Source of the DNA: Mucilaginibacter gossypii
Lineage (GTDB): Bacteria; Bacteroidota; Bacteroidia; Sphingobacteriales; Sphingobacteriaceae
Direction: 5' to 3'
Assembly: GCF_900100945.1 (NCBI RefSeq)
Contig: NZ_FNCG01000005.1
Coordinates: 186,001-250,000 of the forward strand
Length of the DNA: 64,000 bases
Numbering within the stretch: the first letter of the stretch is position 1; each line of letters starts with the position of its first letter. A program made the translations under genes and the position numbers. Below the pieces are notes generated by a model. That model was not told the DNA's origin. It saw only the letters and a program-made list of their open reading frames with translations, and made no database searches. Below are positions 42,572-51,596 of this stretch, piece by piece.

Positions 42572-45412
42572 ATGAAACCTTTTCGCATAACCCTTTTTGC
42601 TATTTTTTTATTATACAGACTTGCATGTACAGCACAAACTAATACTCTGCTTTTAAACAAGGCTGTTAATTCGCTTAATAAGTGGTCGTCAGCCTATCCA
42701 ACTGAAAAAGTTTATTTACACTTGAATAAACCTAATTATTTGCCGGGTGATACTATTTGGTTTAAAGCCTATACAGTTATCGGCCCGCAACATCAACTAT
42801 CTGCATTAAGTAGTGTTTTGTATGTGGAACTTATAAACCCCAAAGATTCTGTAATAAATCGTAAAATATTCAAACTGGCTTCGGGCACAACACGGGGCGA
42901 ATTCGCATTAGGCAATTCAATCATTGACGGAACTTACCATGTTAGGGCGTATACAAACTGGATGCGAAACGCAGGTACGGACTATTTTTATGATCAATCT
43001 TTGCAAATTGGAGGGATCGAAATTTTGACCGGGCAAGCCGCACAGCAGCATTTAATATCGCAACCCGACGTTCAATTCTTTCCGGAAGGCGGATTTCTCA
43101 TTAATGGCCTTCGTTCAAAAGTAGCCATAAAGGTGTTAAATGCCGCTGGCCTTGGCGAAGATGTAAGTGGTATCATAACAGATAATACGGGAACCGTTGT
43201 AACTGAATTTAGCACACAGCATTTAGGGATGGGGGTGTTTGCACTTACACCGCAAAAAGGTAAAAACTATAAAGTACAGATTACTGATAAAAGCGGCACC
43301 AAATTTAGTACTGACCTCCCCTTGGCCAAAGATGATGGACTTGTTTTAACTGTCAATAACAGCATGGCCGACTCACTCAGGATAAAGATCACCCCGGGAG
43401 CGCCAACATTTGCACAACAACGTGATTCGACGTTTTATTTGATTGGCCAGGTAGCGGGCAAGGTTTATTATACTACTGCCTTTAAATTATCAGAGCAATC
43501 GTTTTTAATTAAAGTAGAGAAGAATAGGTTTCCATCCGGCATATTGCAACTTACTTTATTAGGGCCGGATCATAGTCCAATAAATGAACGTGTAGTTTTT
43601 ATCCGCGGTAATGACAACCTCAAACTGGCTATAAGTGGTGCCGGCGACAAAGCCCGGGGCCGACAAAAAATGTCTATTGATATTAAAGCTGTAGATATCG
43701 ATAACAAGGCTGTTGTAGGCTCATTTTCGGTAGCGGTAATTAATGAAAGCAGGGTTAGCTTTAATGAAGACGCAGAACCGACAATAATTAATAATCTGTT
43801 ATTTACTTCAGATATAAAGGGATTTATTGAAAAGCCTAATTATTATTTCACAAACATCGACGATAAAAAAAATGCCGATCTTGATATACTAATGCTTACC
43901 CAGGGGTACCGGAGGTTTGATTGGGCAAATATTTTAGATGAGAAACTGCCTGCTGTTATTTACAAGCCCGAAGATGCACTTACATTAACCGGAACATTGA
44001 AATCATCATCAGGAGGGCTTTTATCTAATGGAAAAATAAGCCTCACATCAACTGCTGATAATTTATTTATTGATACCGTAACCGATGCCAACGGTGATTT
44101 TAAATTCAGCAACCTTGATCTTTCCGACACTTCAAAAATAGTGCTCAGGGCACGCAAGCAAAACAACGGGAAAAACGTATCCATTTATGTAAAACAGCCT
44201 GACTATCCTGTAATAAATAAGTCTAAGCACGCGGGTGATAATAACGATTTATTTGATCTATCACCGGAGCAAATCGTAATTCTGCGAATGAATGCTACCG
44301 AAATCAGGAAAAAACGACAGATAGATTCTCTTAAAAACGGGGTGCAGCTTAAGGAGGTAAAAATAAAAGGTGAAAAAAATAAAAGCTTGGCGGAATTAAA
44401 CAGATATGGCACAATACAGGACAGAAAACTTGACATGAGTAAGTTAAGAAATAAAAACTTCAGTTCGTTAGGAGACGCATTGTTTTGGACTGAACCACTT
44501 TACTTTGGCCAAAAATCAGCTTATATCCGCAAACCGGCAGCGTCTCCTGTTCAAGCTATTCAAGATACCACCAAGGGGATATTAGTGGATGGTATAAGTT
44601 ACACACCTGATATCTTAAGCAGCCTATTAGCCAGTGAGATTGAAAGCATTCATATAATCGCACCCATTGACCCCAGAGCATCCGCCCCCATCATTGTAAT
44701 AACTACCAAACGCAAAGCAGGCACAGATACCACCGTACTTAAACAGGTAAATATCACGGCTAAAAGAATTAACAAAAAACCGGACATGAGCTATTCCAAG
44801 AACCTGAACGGACCTGGCAATGCTGACCAGGTAATTATGGGTGATAAAATTGGTAGTGGATGCATTCGTTTGTCTGACTGCCTCATTGGGCGCGTTTTTG
44901 GTGTTTATTATGATAAAGATGGTAGTCCACGAAATACGAGGGGCGGCGGAAAGATGTCTGTTATTGTTGATGGGAATATCTTAAACGGCTATGCCCTAAA
45001 TAACGTTAACGCCAATGATATTTATAGTATTGAAGTATTGCGTAGTGGCGCAAGCATAGCGATTTACGGCTCAAGCGTGGGGGCTGGTGCCCTGGTGATC
45101 ACCACCAAACGCGGGAATAACAATTTTGTAACCAGCGAATCTCCCTCCGGCCTCATAACTTATCCATTTAAAGGATTTTCAAAATCCCGCGTATTTTATT
45201 CGCCCAAATACCGGCACACAGCTAATGAAACAGAAGGCACAGATCTGAGAAACGCTATATATTGGCAACCTGGTCTTTTTACAGATAAGGACGGCAAAGC
45301 AACGTTTGAATATTTTAATGCAGATACAAAGGGCACTTACCGTATTGTTATTGAAGGCATTGATGCCGATGGTAATTTAGGAAGGCAGGTTTATAGGTAT
45401 AAGGTGGAATGA
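42572..45412 (+). CDS. MG2-domain protein with two plug-like modules, paralogue 2
   Basis: 946 residues with a signal peptide MKPFRITLFAIFLLYRLACTAQ. It shares the MG2-type start (EKVYLHLNKPNYLPGDTIWF), VQFFPEGGFLINGL, the ITDxTLTQGYRRFDW-like block and the exact C-terminus of paralogue 1, but lacks the extra MG module at 145-245. Instead it has two consecutive plug-like modules: a degenerate one (GILVDGISYTPDILSSLL) and a canonical one (VIVDGNILNGYALNNVNAND ... AIYGSSVGAGALVITTKRG). No barrel is present. Probably co-transcribed with paralogue 1. Confidence 0.85.
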   Translation: MKPFRITLFAIFLLYRLACTAQTNTLLLNKAVNSLNKWSSAYPTEKVYLHLNKPNYLPGDTIWFKAYTVIGPQHQLSALSSVLYVELINPKDSVINRKIFKLASGTTRGEFALGNSIIDGTYHVRAYTNWMRNAGTDYFYDQSLQIGGIEILTGQAAQQHLISQPDVQFFPEGGFLINGLRSKVAIKVLNAAGLGEDVSGIITDNTGTVVTEFSTQHLGMGVFALTPQKGKNYKVQITDKSGTKFSTDLPLAKDDGLVLTVNNSMADSLRIKITPGAPTFAQQRDSTFYLIGQVAGKVYYTTAFKLSEQSFLIKVEKNRFPSGILQLTLLGPDHSPINERVVFIRGNDNLKLAISGAGDKARGRQKMSIDIKAVDIDNKAVVGSFSVAVINESRVSFNEDAEPTIINNLLFTSDIKGFIEKPNYYFTNIDDKKNADLDILMLTQGYRRFDWANILDEKLPAVIYKPEDALTLTGTLKSSSGGLLSNGKISLTSTADNLFIDTVTDANGDFKFSNLDLSDTSKIVLRARKQNNGKNVSIYVKQPDYPVINKSKHAGDNNDLFDLSPEQIVILRMNATEIRKKRQIDSLKNGVQLKEVKIKGEKNKSLAELNRYGTIQDRKLDMSKLRNKNFSSLGDALFWTEPLYFGQKSAYIRKPAASPVQAIQDTTKGILVDGISYTPDILSSLLASEIESIHIIAPIDPRASAPIIVITTKRKAGTDTTVLKQVNITAKRINKKPDMSYSKNLNGPGNADQVIMGDKIGSGCIRLSDCLIGRVFGVYYDKDGSPRNTRGGGKMSVIVDGNILNGYALNNVNANDIYSIEVLRSGASIAIYGSSVGAGALVITTKRGNNNFVTSESPSGLITYPFKGFSKSRVFYSPKYRHTANETEGTDLRNAIYWQPGLFTDKDGKATFEYFNADTKGTYRIVIEGIDADGNLGRQVYRYKVE

Positions 45413-45430
45413 TATTAAGTCCGCAGTCAG

Positions 45431-45485
45431 AAAGTCCGAAAGATTTAAGCAATGCTAATGTTTATCTCTTTCGGACTTTATTTTT
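45431..45485. terminator. Terminator between convergent genes
   Basis: Stem AAAGTCCGAAAGA (45431-45443) with TCTTTCGGACTTT (45467-45479), 13 bp, then a short T run. The preceding bases repeat the word AAGTCCG. It can act for both the MG2 genes and the convergent gene at 45497. Confidence 0.75.
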
Positions 45486-45496
45486 GGCGAGCAAAC

Positions 45497-46366
45497 TTAT
45501 TTACTGCTCAAATAATACTTCTCCCAAAAATCAATAGATTTTGACATTTCGCCTGCGCCGCCCGCTGCACCACGGCCCATACCGCCGCCCATGCCACCGC
45601 GACCTCCTCTTCCGCCACGGCTGCCACCCATGCCGCCTCCGCCCATTGCTCCTCGTCCGCCGCGACCACCGCCGCCGCCAAAGCTGCCACCGTCTTGCTC
45701 GCCCCCACCTGTGCCTGCCGGGCGCTGGAAACCGTTGATCTTAAAATTAAAAGCCCACTCATTTTTAAAAGCATCGTTACCGGCGTGGAAAAAGCTTAAG
45801 GGTATGGCCACTTCATAAACCAAATCGCCATTGGCATCGTAATTTATGGCTGTTTTAATGCCGTAGGTATTTGATGTGGTGATCATATCGCCATCAATAT
45901 CCTTAAACCCAATAACTTTAATATATCGCAGCTTAGTTATCCGCTCGCGCATCAGCTCGTCACGGTCGGCTTGGGTAATTTCGCCGTTATCATCTTTTGG
46001 CCTGGCAAACTCGGGCTTTTCATCCGGGGCTGCCAGTGGAAAAGTAAGCATAAAACTATCTTTCTTTTTTCCTTTAGGATCAATGCTCAGTGTAATCCCT
46101 GCATTTAATACTTTGATTTTATCAAGCCTGTCGCTAATGCGGATAGCTGCATACAGGTAATCCTTATCATTGGCCAGCGCGTAGTTCAGCTTCTTCTCTT
46201 CATTATAGTAACGAAGGCTGTCGCCCCAGTCTTTCAGGCTGCCATCAATGTTGATATTAGCGGGCGGGCCCTGTAAGCTGTTTTTAGTACTTTGGGCCGA
46301 TGAATGATGAGCTACCAAAAGTTGTGCAGTTAATGCTAAAACAAAAGCCGGGGATGCTTTTTTCAT
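45497..46366 (-). CDS. Exported protein with carbohydrate-binding-like domain and Gly/Arg-rich tail
   Basis: 289 residues from the ATG at 46366 (MKKASPAFVLALTAQ); upstream codons are ignored because this gives a proper signal peptide. Residues about 30-215 look like a CBM9/DOMON-type beta-sandwich: NINIDGSLKDWGDSLRYYN and KDYLYAAIRISDRLDKIKV are typical of domains binding sugars or cofactors. The segment at about 218-270 is almost entirely Gly, Arg and Met (repeats of GGMGG and RGGRGG), and is followed by a conserved helix SIDFWEKYYLS. The tail is probably flexible. Function unknown. Confidence 0.7.
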   Translation of the reverse strand: MKKASPAFVLALTAQLLVAHHSSAQSTKNSLQGPPANINIDGSLKDWGDSLRYYNEEKKLNYALANDKDYLYAAIRISDRLDKIKVLNAGITLSIDPKGKKKDSFMLTFPLAAPDEKPEFARPKDDNGEITQADRDELMRERITKLRYIKVIGFKDIDGDMITTSNTYGIKTAINYDANGDLVYEVAIPLSFFHAGNDAFKNEWAFNFKINGFQRPAGTGGGEQDGGSFGGGGGRGGRGAMGGGGMGGSRGGRGGRGGMGGGMGRGAAGGAGEMSKSIDFWEKYYLSSK

Positions 46367-46448
46367 GTGAAATTTTTTAGGGGTTTTGTGTAACATGATT
46401 TTTAAGACCATGGAACACGATTTTAACTTTTTTATTATTGTTTTTGAG

Positions 46449-46456
46449 TAAATTTG
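46449..46456 (+). promoter_or_regulatory. -7 promoter box of clpS
   Basis: TAAATTTG, a perfect TAnnTTTG, ends nine bases before the clpS ATG at 46466. No TTG at the ideal -33 spacing. Confidence 0.55.
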
Positions 46457-46465
46457 TAGTTACGT

Positions 46466-46747
46466 ATGCCAACTGAAGTACAGGAAGAAACATTTACCCT
46501 CGAAGAGTTACTTGCAGGACTTAAAGAGATGCATCGTTTAATACTCTGGAACGATGATTTTAACACTTTTGACCACGTGATCCACTGCATGATGAAATAC
46601 CTGGATTACTCCGAACCCCAAGCCGAAAAGATAGCATGGAAAGTGCATAACGAAGGCAAATGCGCCGTACTGGAAGGCTCCTTTACCGAAATGGAGATCT
46701 ACCGGAAGATCCTCCAGCAGGAGGGCTTAACAGTTTCAGTAGAATAA
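46466..46747 (+). CDS. clpS: ATP-dependent Clp protease adaptor ClpS
   Basis: 93 residues. The ClpS core is clear: LILWNDDFNTFDHVIHCMMK (the N-degron-binding NDD and D/V/H region) and AWKVHNEGKCAVLEGSFTEME. It delivers N-end-rule substrates to ClpAP/ClpCP by binding the Clp ATPase N-domain. No clpA or clpC gene is adjacent. It is 20 nt ahead of a histidine-phosphatase gene and could be co-transcribed with it. Confidence 0.93.
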   Translation: MPTEVQEETFTLEELLAGLKEMHRLILWNDDFNTFDHVIHCMMKYLDYSEPQAEKIAWKVHNEGKCAVLEGSFTEMEIYRKILQQEGLTVSVE

Positions 46748-46767
46748 CACGCTAAAAAATAACCGAC

Positions 46768-47316
46768 ATGCTAAAAAGATCATTTTTATTTTTTTTATTA
46801 GTCGGTTGGGCAAGCCTGACCGCCTGCGGCCAGGGCAAAAACCTGAAACTGGTAATTATCCGTCATGCCGAAAAGCCCGATGTTGGGGATAACCTTTCGT
46901 GCGCCGGGTTTAACCGTTCGCTCAAACTGCCCGAAGTTTTAAAAGCCAAATTCGGTTTGCCCGATCATATTTATGTGCCGGCAATGCACCAGGGTAAATC
47001 AACCGCGAGGGTACGCATGTTCCAAACCATCTCGCCGTTTGCTGCAAAATATAATCTCTCCGTCAACAGTAATTTTGAAGAAGAGGATGATAACGGCGTC
47101 GCTAAAGAGCTTACCTCAAAAAAAGGCACCATCCTTATTGTATGGGAACATAATCAAATTAAACCTTTACTGAAAGCTTTAGGCATGAAAGTTAAAGACC
47201 TGGAATGGCCCGATAGTGATTTCGACAGTATCTGGATAGTGACTTTCAAAAAAGGCAAACCGTCGTTAACGATGGATAGAGAAGGGATTACACCGGCTGT
47301 GGGGTGTAGTTTTTAA
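46768..47316 (+). CDS. Histidine phosphatase-family lipoprotein
   Basis: 182 residues with a lipobox LTAC (Cys20). The phosphohistidine motif RHAEKPD is near residue 33, and the second His is in VWEHNQI. SixA-like in length. The substrate is not evident; an extracytoplasmic phosphatase of the histidine-phosphatase superfamily is the safest description. 20 nt after clpS. Confidence 0.82.
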   Translation: MLKRSFLFFLLVGWASLTACGQGKNLKLVIIRHAEKPDVGDNLSCAGFNRSLKLPEVLKAKFGLPDHIYVPAMHQGKSTARVRMFQTISPFAAKYNLSVNSNFEEEDDNGVAKELTSKKGTILIVWEHNQIKPLLKALGMKVKDLEWPDSDFDSIWIVTFKKGKPSLTMDREGITPAVGCSF

Positions 47317-47338
47317 ATTAATCCACCTCATCGTTTAC

Positions 47339-47450
47339 GCCGCCGCTCGGCTCCAGCCGAGTGGCAACTATTAAGCGGCCTCCCGGCCGCCGGATAACGC
47401 AGGCTGGAGGCCTTGGAATAATAACCACTCGGCTTGGGCCGAGCGGCGGC
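47339..47450. repeat. GC-rich palindromic element, copy A
   Basis: 112 bp with perfect 13-bp terminal inverted repeats (GCCGCCGCTCGGC and its complement) and an adjacent inner pair GCCGAGTG/CACTCGGC; further hairpins (GCGGCC...GGCCGC) lie in the middle. A second copy (copy B) is at 58978-59100. Both lie directly in front of a terminator hairpin. No gene. Confidence 0.8.
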
Positions 47451-47456
47451 AAAGTA

Positions 47457-47511
47457 TAACATAAAACACAAAACGCCCCGGATTTTCCGGGGCGTTTTGT
47501 GTTTTATGTTA
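47457..47511. terminator. Bidirectional terminator, 26-bp perfect stem
   Basis: Arms 47457-47482 and 47486-47511 are perfect reverse complements around TTT. The core is CGCCCCGGA/TCCGGGGCG flanked by A- and T-rich arms. It separates the histidine phosphatase and the convergent ilvE. Confidence 0.9.
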
Positions 47512-47519
47512 ACTGATAA

Positions 47520-48590
47520 TTATTCGCTAACCAGGTAATTCCAGTTATGCGTATCCGGAACATTACCATATTTAATGGCATCCAGTGTATCAAATACTTT
47601 GTTCGAAAACTCACGTGTTTTCGGATCGCTCAGGAAATACTCCTGGCCTTCGTAGCTGATTGAAGCTACAGGAGCTATAGTTGCGGCAGTACCGGCACCA
47701 AAGGCATCGGTAAGTTTGCCATTTTTAGCACCTTCAACAATCTCGGCTACAGAAACTTTGCGTTCTTCAACAGTGATACCCCACTCTTTGGCTAAAGCTA
47801 TAACGGTATCGCGGGTTACACCATCTAATATCGTATCTTTTGCTTCGGCTGTGATCAGTTTACCATCCAGCAGGAACATCGCGTTAGCAGCGCCCATTTC
47901 TTCAATAAACTTATGCTCTTTGGCATCAGTCCAAATCAGTTGATCAAAACCTTCTTCAGTTGCTTTGCGGGCCGGCAGCATGGAGCTTCCGTAGTTACCG
48001 GCAGCTTTGGCATAACCCATACCGCCTTCGGCAGCGCGGGTATAGTGTGTTTCAATTTTAACACGCAATGGTTTTGAAAAGTACGGGCCAACGGGGCCAA
48101 TCAATACCATGTATTTATAAGTTGAAGACGGTGTTACCCCCAGGTACGGATCAGTAGCGAACATGAACGGACGGATATACAAAGCATGGTTTGGCTTTGA
48201 AGGTACCCAGTCGCGGTCAAGGTCAACCAGAGTAGCTATACTTTGCAAAAAGATTTCTTCGGGCAGGGTTGGCATGCAAAGGCGCTCGGCCGATTTGTTG
48301 AAACGGATAGCATTTTTATCCGGGCGGAAAACGGTAATTTTTCCATCAGCATGTTTATAGGCTTTCAGTCCTTCAAAAAACGCTTGTCCGTAATGAAGTG
48401 CTGAAATTGCAGGGCTTAGACCAATTTCGCCGTAGGGAATGACCGAGAGATTTTTCCATTCACCGTCCGCGTAATCGGCCACAAACATGTGGTCAGAAAA
48501 AGTTTTTCCAAAAGGTAAGTTGTCAAAGTCCGTTTGCTGCAAACGGGAAGCAGTTGTCCTGCTGATCTTGATGTCCAATGTCTCGGTCAT
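47520..48590 (-). CDS. ilvE: Branched-chain amino acid aminotransferase
   Basis: 356 residues, a fold-type IV PLP enzyme of the longer (about 350-residue) bacterial/eukaryotic type. It interconverts leucine, isoleucine and valine with their 2-oxoacids. Motifs: ALHYGQAFFEGLKAYKHADG, and the PLP Lys in GMGYAKAAGNYGSSMLPA; EMGAANAMFLLDG and GVTRDTVIALAKEWG follow. No leader peptide or ilv neighbours are seen, so it is an isolated gene here. Confidence 0.94.
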   Translation of the reverse strand: MTETLDIKISRTTASRLQQTDFDNLPFGKTFSDHMFVADYADGEWKNLSVIPYGEIGLSPAISALHYGQAFFEGLKAYKHADGKITVFRPDKNAIRFNKSAERLCMPTLPEEIFLQSIATLVDLDRDWVPSKPNHALYIRPFMFATDPYLGVTPSSTYKYMVLIGPVGPYFSKPLRVKIETHYTRAAEGGMGYAKAAGNYGSSMLPARKATEEGFDQLIWTDAKEHKFIEEMGAANAMFLLDGKLITAEAKDTILDGVTRDTVIALAKEWGITVEERKVSVAEIVEGAKNGKLTDAFGAGTAATIAPVASISYEGQEYFLSDPKTREFSNKVFDTLDAIKYGNVPDTHNWNYLVSE

Positions 48591-48719
48591 GGCATTAAAA
48601 ATTAATAAATTATAGAAAATGGCAAGTTAGGCATTTTTATGGCCTGCGCCAAAAATTTGCATAGTTAAATGGTGATTATCACACATAAAAATATCATTTT
48701 GACAATATGATTGCCAGGT

Positions 48720-49673
48720 TCAATTACTACTCAGCACGTCATCAACCCAGGCCTTACCCCAGTTTTCTTTTTCCTCTTCGCTCCATACCCAGGGATAAAA
48801 GATTCGCTTTTGAAAACGTGGCGGCAGGTACTTTTGCCAGTTAGTGCCGCCTGTTGCCTTAATATCCTCAGGCTCGCGGTTCAGATAACGCACCGCCGAT
48901 TTATAATGTGAAAGCGGCCAGTTTACATTGACATTGATATCCAGCTGGCGCAATTCGTTACGCAATTCAGGAGTCAGTTCTGATGACGAATCAAATTGTT
49001 TAGCCAGCGTATTAAAGTTGTGCTTAACAGCGGCCTTGCCCAGTTCAATAAATGTTTTTGAATATTTTTTTTCGAACTGTTTCAGCGTCAAAGTCTTTTT
49101 ACCGGTGGAAAGTTCGGTAGCGCCAAACTTCCAGTACAGGTATTCAAATTGCGCTTCAATAGTTGCATGCTGCAGTTCCTCACGTTTATCTTTAGCAACC
49201 AGGTTTATAAAATCCGTAGCGTAGATCTCGATCATCCGGTACTGGCCCGACTGAAAACCGCTTGCCGGCAGCAACGACATCCTGAATTTCAGGAACTGCT
49301 CTTTTTCCATGCCGTCAACCATGATTTCGAACGAGTGGGTTAAGGCACCAAAATACCTGTTGATCCTTTTTAACCGCGCTGTAAAAAACTCGGCTGTCAG
49401 CGGCGTTGCTTCGGCAATTTGTTTGCACTCATGCAGGGCCAGCTTAAAATACAATTCAGTTATCTGGTGATAAATGATAAAGATCTCCTCGTCGGGAAAA
49501 GGGGTTTTAGGGTTTTGTAAGCTCAACAGGGTATCCAGGTGGATATAATCCCAGTAGGTTAAAAAATCGGCATAAAGCAGGCCATCAAGGTATGAGTTCA
49601 TATCCTGGCCCATAGCTTCGTACTTTTCCTGCAGTTGATTTAGCCGGTCTTCAATTTCGGTAGAGAAATGCAT
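48720..49673 (-). CDS. kynA: Tryptophan 2,3-dioxygenase-family protein
   Basis: 317 residues. It opens the indole ring of tryptophan in the first step of the kynurenine route. Family motifs: YLDGLLYADFLTYWDYIHLD, IFIIYHQITELYFKLALHE (haem and substrate side), LPASGFQSGQYRMIE and NWPLSHYKSAVRYL with KATGGTNW near the C-terminus. The haem-ligand His is expected in the SHYKSAV segment, which is present. It is monocistronic, far from the trp genes in this window. Confidence 0.9.
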   Translation of the reverse strand: MHFSTEIEDRLNQLQEKYEAMGQDMNSYLDGLLYADFLTYWDYIHLDTLLSLQNPKTPFPDEEIFIIYHQITELYFKLALHECKQIAEATPLTAEFFTARLKRINRYFGALTHSFEIMVDGMEKEQFLKFRMSLLPASGFQSGQYRMIEIYATDFINLVAKDKREELQHATIEAQFEYLYWKFGATELSTGKKTLTLKQFEKKYSKTFIELGKAAVKHNFNTLAKQFDSSSELTPELRNELRQLDINVNVNWPLSHYKSAVRYLNREPEDIKATGGTNWQKYLPPRFQKRIFYPWVWSEEEKENWGKAWVDDVLSSN

Positions 49674-49677
49674 ACTT

Positions 49678-49685
49678 CAAAGGTA
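49678..49685 (-). promoter_or_regulatory. -7 promoter box of kynA
   Basis: On the minus strand TACCTTTG, a perfect TAnnTTTG, ends four bases before the kynA ATG at 49673. Consistent with a leaderless mRNA. Confidence 0.55.
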
Positions 49686-49757
49686 ATAAAATAGTATACT
49701 GCTAAAACATATCTGTATTAGGTTGTTATAATGGATACAAGCCTTATAAATATTATT

Positions 49758-50240
49758 ATGAAGATCAGGAAGATACTCATCGGTATTGATGAAAGCGAAT
49801 TTTCACGTTATGCAGCGGCCTACGCTTTTGATATAGCCCATACCTATAGTGCCGAAGTTGGTTTGGTACACATCGTTGAACCCATCATTGTTCCCACCGA
49901 TACCCAGGACGGTTTATTAGGAGGGATGCCATTTGATCCTAATATAAATTTGCCAGGCACAGAATTAGAAACATTGCAGACCGAGCGCTCTGCCGCATTG
50001 CTGGATCAGACGGCAAAAGAATGGGGTGAAGGACTGGAAATAGCTCATTTCACCCAATACGGTTCAACAGCCGAGGGTATTATTGAATGCGGTAAAGAAT
50101 TTAATGCCGACCTGATAGTTTTAGGCACTCACCGCCGTACCGGTATCGATAAATTCTTTTTAGGCAACGTTGCCGAGCAGGTGGTCAACAAATCATTGAT
50201 CCCTGTATTGGTTGTGCCTTATATTGAAGCGAAAAATTAA
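49758..50240 (+). CDS. Universal stress protein (UspA family)
   Basis: 160 residues from the ATG at 49758 (MKIRKILIGIDESEFS); an upstream ATG at 49731 would add nine unconserved residues. Single USP domain with GIDES at the start and the nucleotide-binding signature LIVLGTHRRTGIDKFFLGN with VNKSLIPVLVV. A single-domain form, probably binding ATP or AMP. Its stop overlaps by 4 nt the stop of the convergent SerB-like gene. Confidence 0.88.
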   Translation: MKIRKILIGIDESEFSRYAAAYAFDIAHTYSAEVGLVHIVEPIIVPTDTQDGLLGGMPFDPNINLPGTELETLQTERSAALLDQTAKEWGEGLEIAHFTQYGSTAEGIIECGKEFNADLIVLGTHRRTGIDKFFLGNVAEQVVNKSLIPVLVVPYIEAKN

Positions 50241-51526
50241 TATAAAAGCCTGAACTTAATGGTATGCTCAATCGCTTTTAACTCGTTCAACACTTCAGTA
50301 TCATAGCCTGTATTAACGTCGGTAATTACATACCCTATTTGCGGGTTGGTAACCAGGAATTCACCCACAATGTTAATATTATGGCGGGCAAATACATCGT
50401 TAATTTTAGCCAGTATCCCCGGTACGTTTTTATGGATATGAATTAAACGGTGGGCATTGTTAACACGCGGCGGCTGCAGATCGGGGAAATTGCAACTGGT
50501 ATGTGTTTTACCTTCATTCATGAAAGCCATCACCCTTTTGGGTAAAAAGTCAGTACTGTGCGGGTTATGCCTTGGGTCGTCAAAAATGATGATCCCGTTT
50601 TCGGCAGCAGCATCGGCCAGCTTGCGGTTACATTTGCCAAAAATACCAATCACCTTTAACCTGCCTGCATTTTGAACTTGTTCGGCACTTGGCTGATGTT
50701 CTTCGTCGCAAAATAACACACCGGCTTCTTCAAGATATTTTTCTTCAACATCGTCGCGGTGGCGCATGTTGTAACCCTCTTTTTTAAGCTGGTCTAAGGC
50801 ATCCTCATCCACATTACCCACAACCAAACATTTAATACGGTTTTTAGGGTAGGAGATGGCACGCGGCAGTTTATTCAGATAGAGGAACTCGTCAAAGCTT
50901 GGGGTAATATGGTCGGCCTTTTCGGCTACTGATTTACGTTCGATGTTTTCGGTAAAAGCGAAAAACTTTTTGATCATGCCCGATTCCTTTAACTGGAAAT
51001 CAGAATAACCATCACCGATACCATAAATATCACCCGGTAACTGAAGCTCTTTCAGCAGCTTTACTTTACCGCCCTCCTGCGAAAGCGGGTTTTCGCGGTC
51101 GTAACCTATAATATTGCCTTCCTCGTCAAACACGAAAGTGTTGGCGTAGATATTTTCTTTTTTAATGTGGTACTCGGTTACTACCGGTGTAATGAACTCT
51201 TTGAACCCACCGGATACGATCAAAACCTCGTCCTGGTGATTTTTAAAGAAGATAGTATTCCGCGAAAAAGAAGTAGAAACTTTCTTTTTAAGATGGCTGA
51301 TCAGTTGCTTTAAATGATCGCGGTTAGCATTTAGCAATTTTACCCTGAGCTCTAAACTTTCGGTAAACGATAGTTTACCTTCCATCGATGCATTGGTCAA
51401 ATCTTCTATCTGTTTGTAGATATCTTCGCGGTCGGGGCGATTTTTTAGAGAGATCCGGGCCAGTTCATCAAGGGCCTCAACCTGTGTAAAGGTGCTATCG
51501 AAATCAATAATAAAGTACTGTTCCAT
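50237..51526 (-). CDS. Phosphoserine phosphatase-like HAD domain fused to a truncated phosphoglycerate dehydrogenase with ACT domain
   Basis: 429 residues. The N-terminal HAD-IB phosphatase domain (about 1-215) has all motifs: DFDST (Asp8, Asp10), IVSGGFKEF, the Lys in GGKVKLL, and GDGYSDF. Residues about 225-345 resemble the N-terminal part of SerA (RIKCLVVGNVDEDALDQLKK, LKVIGIFGKCNRKLADAAA), and the C-terminus is SerA-like: NNAHRLIHIHKNVPGILAKI with an ACT regulatory domain. The NAD-binding Rossmann half expected between them is missing, so dehydrogenase activity is unlikely. A serine-binding, feedback-controlled phosphatase is my inference. Confidence 0.85.
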   Translation of the reverse strand: MEQYFIIDFDSTFTQVEALDELARISLKNRPDREDIYKQIEDLTNASMEGKLSFTESLELRVKLLNANRDHLKQLISHLKKKVSTSFSRNTIFFKNHQDEVLIVSGGFKEFITPVVTEYHIKKENIYANTFVFDEEGNIIGYDRENPLSQEGGKVKLLKELQLPGDIYGIGDGYSDFQLKESGMIKKFFAFTENIERKSVAEKADHITPSFDEFLYLNKLPRAISYPKNRIKCLVVGNVDEDALDQLKKEGYNMRHRDDVEEKYLEEAGVLFCDEEHQPSAEQVQNAGRLKVIGIFGKCNRKLADAAAENGIIIFDDPRHNPHSTDFLPKRVMAFMNEGKTHTSCNFPDLQPPRVNNAHRLIHIHKNVPGILAKINDVFARHNINIVGEFLVTNPQIGYVITDVNTGYDTEVLNELKAIEHTIKFRLLY

Positions 51527-51596
51527 CTTGGCTGCAAAGGTGCGAAAAAATTTGCTGATAGAACAGGTAGAATTTATAGGTAATTGAAAGCTCTTA

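Noticed and set aside
45541-45818. Overlapping frames opposite the Gly-rich tail (Pro- and Arg-rich products)
   Set aside because: Pure by-products of reading GGN-rich DNA in reverse.
47339-47511. A structured non-coding RNA gene
   Set aside because: The palindromic element and the terminator hairpin explain the structure; no promoter is seen.
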